From contig NW_005200417.1 in the NCBI RefSeq assembly GCF_000372725.1, forward strand, positions 594,105-658,104: DNA of 64,000 nt. The letters run 5' to 3'. The stretch is from Emiliania huxleyi CCMP1516 (lineage: Eukaryota > Haptophyta > Isochrysidales > Noelaerhabdaceae). Below are positions 58,764 through 64,000 of the stretch, piece after piece. A program made the translations under genes and the position numbers. Position 1 is the stretch's first letter, and each line of letters begins with the position of its first letter. The notes beneath the pieces were generated by a model that saw only the letters and a program-made list of their open reading frames with translations, was not told the DNA's origin and did not search any database.

Positions 58764-61700
58764 GCGCGCGCGCCGCCTTCGCCTGGCACGCCGCAGCTAC
58801 TCACGCTGCGCTTCACGTCCGCCTCGACGGTGCAGTGCCGCCTCAACTTTGCGGCGCTCGACCTGCCCCCGCCGCCCGCCGCCGCAAGCGAGGAGGCGAG
58901 GCTGGTCGAGGAGGCGAGGCTGGTCGAGGTCGCAGAGTTTGCCACCGCGCCGCCGCCGCCCACGCCAAAGCTGGCGTCGAAGTCGCCCGCCTCGACGACG
59001 AGGAAGAGGAGGCTGCAAACTCCGCCGTCGACCGAGGCGGCGCTCGCGGCGACCCGCGAGGCGGTCGCCGCCAAAGAGGAGCGCACCGCCGAGACATGAG
59101 CCGAGATCTCTCAAGATCTCCCGAGATTGCCCGAGATCACGACCCGAGGTCTCCCGAGTTGAAGCGAGATGGCGCGAGATCGACCGAGATCGACCGAGAT
59201 CGACCGAGATAGGCGCGCCTTGCCGAGCTGCGCCGCGTGCAGACGGACGCTACGGCGGCCCTCTCCGCCGCCACGGCCGCATCAAACGCACTTTCAACTG
59301 CGCGTGCCGGCGTGAGCGCCGCTAAGGCGGAGGCAGAGGCGGCGAAGCGTGTGGTGTTCGACGTGGCGGGCGCGATGCGGAGGGGCGGCGGGAAGGCGTA
59401 CAGCGACATCGAGCCCATCCGCCACGCGCGCACGCCAGTGGTGCGCTGCTGCGACACGGCGGCGGGCGTGGCGTGCGACGTCGTCGTTAACAACAGACTG
59501 GCAATCTGCAACACGGCGCTGCTCCGGAGCTACGCGCACCTGCTGCCCGCCTTCCGCGACGCCGCGAGGCTCGTCAAGGCGTGGGCGAGCAAGCGAGGCA
59601 TCAACAAGGCGAGATACAGCCGAGAGGCAGCCGAGAGGCAGCCGAGAGGCAGCCGAGAGGCAGCCGAGAGGCAGCCGAGAGGCACCATCTCACGAGGCAT
59701 CACCAAGGCGGCTGTCTCCTCGTACGGCTGCAGCTCGGCTACATCTCGGCTATATCTCGGCTGCAGCTCGGCTATATCTCGGCTATATCTCGGCTGCATC
59801 TCGACTGCATCTCCCCAGGCGGCCGACGGCTACCTCTCCTCGTACGGTCACGTCCTGCTGCTGCTGCACTACCTGCAGGCCGTCCGCCCGCAGCCGCTGC
59901 TACCCTAACCCTAACCCTAACCCTAACCCTTACCCTAACCCAAACCCAAACCCAAACCCAAACCCTACCCCTACCCCTACCCCGACCCCTACCCCCTACC
60001 CCTACCCCTACCCCTTTGCAGGCCGTCCGCTCGCCGCCGCTGCTGCCCGATTTGCAACACCCGGACCTGACCAAGCACATGCCCGCCGCCGTCTGCGAGG
60101 GAATCGACGTCCGCTTCCAGGCCGGCGGCACGAGCGACACCAACGACTCCAACGACACCAACGGCGCCAACGGCGCCGACGGCATCGGCGGCAGCGGCGG
60201 CGGCGGCGGGGCCGGCGTCGGCGCCGTTCTCAGCGGCTACTTTCGGTGGATCGCAAAGTACGCTGCTCAGAGCCCGCAGGAAGAGACGCTGGCGGTGCGA
60301 GGTCTAGCCGAGAGGCAGCCGAGAGGCAGCCGAGATGTCGCCGACTCTGTCGCCGACGCTGGCTGCGGCGCCCCTGGCCCGTCGTCGCTCGGGCGCTCTC
60401 TCGGGCGGCATCTAGCCGGGGCATCTAGCCGGGGCATCTAGCCGGGGCGGGGCCCCGTTCACAGCTTCTGCGCGTGAAGGGCTTCGCGCCTCACCCTCTC
60501 ATACCCCAGCGCGCAGCGCCATAGCAGGTAGTCTCCTCTCAGCAGCAAGAGCCTGTGAGCAGGTGCGCTCGCGCGGCGGGCGCTTCACGCTCCCTCGCAC
60601 CGAGTGCCGCTGGCACCGCCTCGCCACCGACCCGGCGGCCAAGGAGGAGGCGGCTGTCCATGTCTCCCCACACTCCCCCACACCCCCCCACACCCCCCCA
60701 CACCTCCCAACACCTCCCTCATTCCTGCGCCGCAATCAAGACATCATTCACAGGCCGCGGCGTTCCGCATCTCCATCGAGGACCCGTTCGAGACGCATGA
60801 CGCGCAGGCCTCGACTAGTACCCTACCAACCCCGGTACCCAAACCCAGTCTAATAATCGGTACGCATGACGCGCAGGCCTTGACTAGTACCCTACCAACC
60901 CCGGTACCCAAACCCAGTCTAACAATCGGTACGCATGACGCGCAGGTATCGACTCGGCGGCACGACATCGCGGCGCGCCGCCCTAGATGACGCAATACTC
61001 ACCCCACGCGTCTTGCAACAGATGATGGCGGGCACACCCCGTCTCCCCGCACACACTCTCACTTGAGGACGCGATGCACGCCCCACCTCTCCCGCACACC
61101 CGTGAACCCATCCCACCGCCCCTGCACACGCAGGCCACGCTCAGCGAGCGGGGCATGGCGCGCCTCGTGTCGGAGTGGGCGTCGGCCGCCGCCGCGCTCG
61201 CAAAGGCGGAGAGCGCGCCCGACACCAGCGCTTGCGACCGCCTCCTCACCGAATGGCTCGGCTACGCCCCGCCGCCGCCCTCTCCGCCCGAAGCCAAGCC
61301 GGCTGCGGCCAGGCCGGTCGCGGCGAAGCTTGCTGCGGCCAAGCCTGCTGTGACTAAGCCGGTTGCGGCCAAGCCGACGGCCAAGCTTGCGGCTACAAAG
61401 CTTGCGGCTGCAAAGCCCGCAGCTGCAAGGCCCGCAGCTGCAAGGCCCGCGGCTGCAAAGCTTGCGGCGGGTAAGCCCGCGGCGGCTCAGCCTCTCCTCG
61501 TGCAGCTGTGCGCCGCCGCTGTCGGCCCGCCGCCGCCCGTCGCCGCCGCCGCCGCCGCAGTCCCCGCCGCCGCAGTCCCCGCCGCCGCGACGCCCCTAAT
61601 AGTCCCGTCGCCGCACACCGCCGGCCGGCGGATCTTTGCGCGCGCCGCGCCCGAGGAGGAGGGCGGGGACAAGGACGCGCCGCCCGGGCACGCGCTTACC

Positions 61701-61952
61701 AGCCTCGCCCGGGAACCTGTCCTGCGCCGACTTGGCCGCGCCGCGGCGGCGCCGGCTCGCGGCGGGCGCGGGAGAGGGGGTGCCGCCGGCCGCGGTGCAC
61801 CCGCGACCGAGGCCCCAGCTGGCAAGATGCCGGTGCCGGCGCAGGGCACGCCCGGCCGCGTGTACGGCGGCGCGGCGCGCGGCAAGGGCAAGGGGGCGGC
61901 GAAGGGGGCGGCGGCGGGCGGAAAGGGAGGGGGGCGCAAGGGAGGCGCATGA
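58227..61952 (+). CDS. Terminal uridylyl/poly(A) polymerase-like (Cid1/TUT type) nucleotidyltransferase
   Basis: It probably adds U or A tails to RNA. Exon 1 (58227 to about 59096) has VAIFGSAGTGLRVGAGSDVD-LCVIL, the G[GS]-helix with the catalytic Asp-x-Asp, then a Glu/Lys and Pro-rich insert. A following exon (59213 to 59608) gives GVACDVVVNNRLAICNTALL and FRDAARLVKAWASKRGINKA, the TUT central domain ('CDISFNN.LAL.NT'). From 59819 comes ADGYLSSYGHVLLLLHYLQ (compare 'LSSY.yvLm.i.YLQ'). From 60022 AVRSPPLLPDLQHPD and VGAVLSGYFRWIAKYA follow. Near 60755-60810 is FRISIEDPFETHDAQ (compare 'I.DPFe..h'), and from about 61130 TLSERGMARLVSEW. An Ala/Lys-rich and Gly/Arg tail ends at 61952. All Cid1-type landmarks are collinear. 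Several introns are flanked by exon duplications; one is filled with telomere-like repeats. The third catalytic Asp is not pinned down. U versus A specificity is unknown. Confidence 0.8.
59100..59212 (+). repeat. 10-nt-period intronic array (CGAGAT type)
   Basis: Degenerate units ending in several GAGATCGACC copies fill the first intron of the nucleotidyltransferase gene up to the acceptor near 59212. Confidence 0.8.
59618..59690 (+). repeat. 11-nt intronic array (CGAGAGGCAGC)
   Basis: At least five perfect CGAGAGGCAGC units inside the 99-nt GC-AG intron unit 59609-59707. Confidence 0.9.
59736..59813 (+). repeat. 11-nt intronic array (TCGGCTATATC)
   Basis: Seven TCGGCTATATC-type units run up to the acceptor at 59817-59818 (unit 59708-59818). 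Confidence 0.9.
59902..60012 (+). repeat. Interstitial telomere-like repeat (CCCTAA)n inside an intron
   Basis: Four perfect CCCTAA units followed by degenerate CCCAAA and CCCCTA units, enclosed in the 143-nt GC-AG intron 59879-60021. Coding sequence continues on both sides, so it is not a chromosome end. Confidence 0.95.
60793..60945 (+). repeat. 69-bp tandem repeat, 2.2 copies, at an exon/intron border
   Basis: Units start at 60793, 60862 and 60931 with ACGCATGACGCGCAGG. The unit begins with the end of the EDPFETHDAQ exon and ends in a potential acceptor, so each copy looks like a whole duplicated intron plus exon edge. Confidence 0.9.
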
Positions 61953-64000
61953 GATGGGTGAGAGATGACGCCCAGCTTGAGTCCTCGACTCTGGCAGGCC
62001 GGGCTGGAGTATGATACACATGAAAACAAGTGAACCATATGTCGCAGCAGAGATAAAGAAAGAATGGGAAAGGAGAAAGAAAGAGAAAGTGCAGCCGAGG
62101 TGGGAGATAGGTGCACCTGCAGCTCCTCGGGAGGAAGTGTGCGGGGGATCCAGCTTCCAGGCGTGCAGCTTACCGTATGAGTTATGTGCGTTGTGGCGGG
62201 AGAGGAATGGGAATGGGTGTCTCTCGACGAACGGATAGGCGGGGCAAGCGCGAGAGGAACACGCTTGAATGCCTGGCTTTTGGGTGTCTCTCGGTCGCGT
62301 CCCACCTTGATGGCATCGTCAAAGGCGGCGGTTGGCGGTTACTTTATTTTGAGTGGTTTATTTGAGCTAGACTTCGATGTTGATAGAAACAAGCGAAGGC
62401 ACACACAACATGACGCCAAACACACGATTGCGCACGCACCGCACCGCACCCAGCACCCGCGCCCGCCCCCCCCCGGCCCCCGCCCCGCCTAGGTGGGAAA
62501 GAGACGAGGAGATGGAACAGCCCGAGGAAAGGAGCGAAACAAACACGTACGGGAGGGTAAAGTTGTGCACCACGCTGCCCGGCGTTTCTCACTTTCCGGG
62601 ACAGCCCCGCCCTTGTGAGGCAGGAAAGTGGCGACTACCCCGTACGCCCAGTCCACTACGACCCCCTCGCCGACCGCCCATCCCCCCTCCCCTTCTTTGA
62701 TTTTTCATTGCTTACCTGTGTACCATATTGAGCGGTTCGTCCGCGTCGCGCACTCGTCCCAATGGGGCGCCGCAGACTCGTTCTGCGCCCCAACGGCTAG
62801 TGTTGATGTGTTGGACCCTTGAGCTAAAAAAACCGAAGTGCGAAAGGGGAAAAAAGGACGCCACTTTTCCTTGGATAGCGGCCCCATCGATGCGTCGTGC
62901 CCGCTCGAGGTCAGAGGCTGCCCCCCCCCCCACCCCACCCCCCCCCCCACACACCCACCCACCCACCCACACAGCAGGGATGGGCTTAGAAGTGCAGGGG
63001 GGTCCGACGAGCAATGTCGAATGTGTGGCCCCCAGGCCGCACCGGGCTTGTGCGTTGCTGGGAGTGCCATGCGTGGCGACCCACGCATCGACCATCGGGC
63101 GTGCTTAGACCGTGACATAAAGCTTAGGCCCAAGCAGGTCGGCGCAACGGGGCGCGGTGTGAGAAGCAGAAGGAAAAAAATAACAAAGACGAAGGTGTGC
63201 TCACACCATGAGGCACATGGCGGTGTTGCGACGCGGGACCGTCGAGAGCGGCTGGTCTCCGAGAGGGGTCGACCGAGATAGCTCTCAGCGTACCGATGTT
63301 TTGTCATCCACACAACCTTGTATGAATGTAATAAAACCCTTGTAAACCTCACGTGTATCCTGCTTGTGACGTACAGCGAGAGCGCAACGTCCGCGCCCCC
63401 TTGACCGCCGACGGCTCAGCGCGAGCGGCGGTCGGCGCAAACCACGGTCAACGCCCTGGCCGAGGTCTCGACATGGGAACACCTCTCCACGGTCGGACGC
63501 CCACGCTCAATGGCGAGAGAGGGAGAAGGGGAGAGGCACTCCCATGCAAACCTGGGCGTGGGCCCAGACAGGGCAGGACGGCCGCGGGCGGCGCCAACGC
63601 GCGGCGCGGGCCCAGCAGCAGCGGCAGCAGCAACGGCAGCGGCAGCAGCATCAGCGGAACCAACAGCTCGGCACCTTAGCAGAGCCGACTCACCACCGGC
63701 ACTGTCCGCGGGGGAGGGATGAGCAGCTCGCCGGCGAGCGTCGTCACCGCGTGGCCTGCGGACAACAACAACAAAGAAATGCCGGCCGGCAGGGCGGGGA
63801 ATGGCGAGCGGCGTCACCCCAGCGTGTCACCGCGGATCCAGACGCGCGCGCTCGCGCCCTCCTCCTCCTCACCGCCGACCTCGACCTCGAGCTCGCCTTT
63901 TCACACCTTGAGCTGTGAAGAGGCGACCCTCGCCCTCACGGCCCGAACCCTCCCGAGGCGCGACCTCCTCCCCTCGGGGAATCTCGGGGAATCTCGGGGA
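61953..64000. other. No supported gene at the right edge
   Basis: Two kilobases hold homopolymer and dinucleotide tracts (C runs near 62466, 62920 and 62940; CA near 62950) and an AAAGAAAG-rich patch near 62055. Only short frames with shadow-like composition are present. The last 30 bases are a CTCGGGGAAT-type 10-nt array like those inside introns, so the edge may be an intron of a gene beyond the window. A frame at 63800-63930 (ALLLLTADLDLELAF) might be its exon. Confidence 0.4.

Noticed and set aside
59902-60012. Telomeric repeats as a chromosome end
   Set aside because: The same enzyme's coding sequence continues on both sides, so the tract is interstitial.

Overview
The window looks like nuclear DNA of a haptophyte alga (Chrysochromulina/Prymnesium/Emiliania type). 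It is very GC-rich and carries plant- and animal-type eukaryotic genes with many short introns. It also has a chlorophyll a/c light-harvesting protein and the 5' exon of a phytoene synthase with a signal-peptide-like leader, as expected for a complex plastid. The proteasome gene at 39.4-41.9 kb can be resolved completely (nine exons, 424 aa). It shows GC-AG and one GA-AG intron beside GT-AG introns, and it was used as the guide for the other gene models. Two 100-N assembly gaps lie at 27885-27984 and 50769-50868.

Layout. 0-1.7 kb (+): 3' end of a CPSF100 (mRNA 3'-end processing) gene, then a ubiquitin-like/BAG co-chaperone. 2.2-10.6 kb (-): an MFS-like transporter, a Cys/Pro-rich surface-type protein with thrombospondin-3 repeats and several frame breaks, and a 1639-aa ankyrin-kinase-RING protein. 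10.6-11.4 kb: a 69-bp tandem repeat and a likely retroelement-derived domain. 11.6-25.0 kb (+): one giant gene for an SZT2 (KICSTOR scaffold) homologue. 25.3-30.4 kb (-): a coiled-coil protein and a WW-WW-RRM protein. 30.4-32.1 kb: intergenic DNA with a small inverted-repeat element. 32.2-33.1 kb (+): light-harvesting protein. 33.4-34.9 kb (-): a choloylglycine-hydrolase/penicillin-acylase-type Ntn hydrolase. 36.5-39.1 kb (+): two membrane-anchored-type glycosyltransferases. 39.4-43.3 kb (-): 26S proteasome RPN6/PSMD11 and a VOC-fold dioxygenase-like protein. 44-45.1 kb (+): a PaaK-like adenylate-forming enzyme. 45.9-48.3 kb (-): a 2-oxoglutarate oxygenase and a truncated phytoene synthase. 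48.9-52 kb (+): two unrecognised proteins around a gap. 52.4-55.8 kb (-): an NHL-BTB protein and a PDZ protein. 55.9-58.1 kb: repeat-rich DNA. 58.2-62.0 kb (+): a terminal uridylyl/poly(A) polymerase-like nucleotidyltransferase. 62-64 kb: no supported gene.

The most unusual signal is in the introns. In at least eight introns spread over four genes, the first bases of the intron are a copy of the first bases of the next exon, and the intron length equals the spacing of this direct repeat. Much of the remaining intron is a tandem array with a period of about 11 nt; in one case it is telomere-like CCCTAA repeat. This suggests recent intron birth by local duplication, perhaps at repaired double-strand breaks with filler DNA, using permissive GC/GA donors. 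Genes here are mostly independent housekeeping loci; I see no operon-like pathway cluster.
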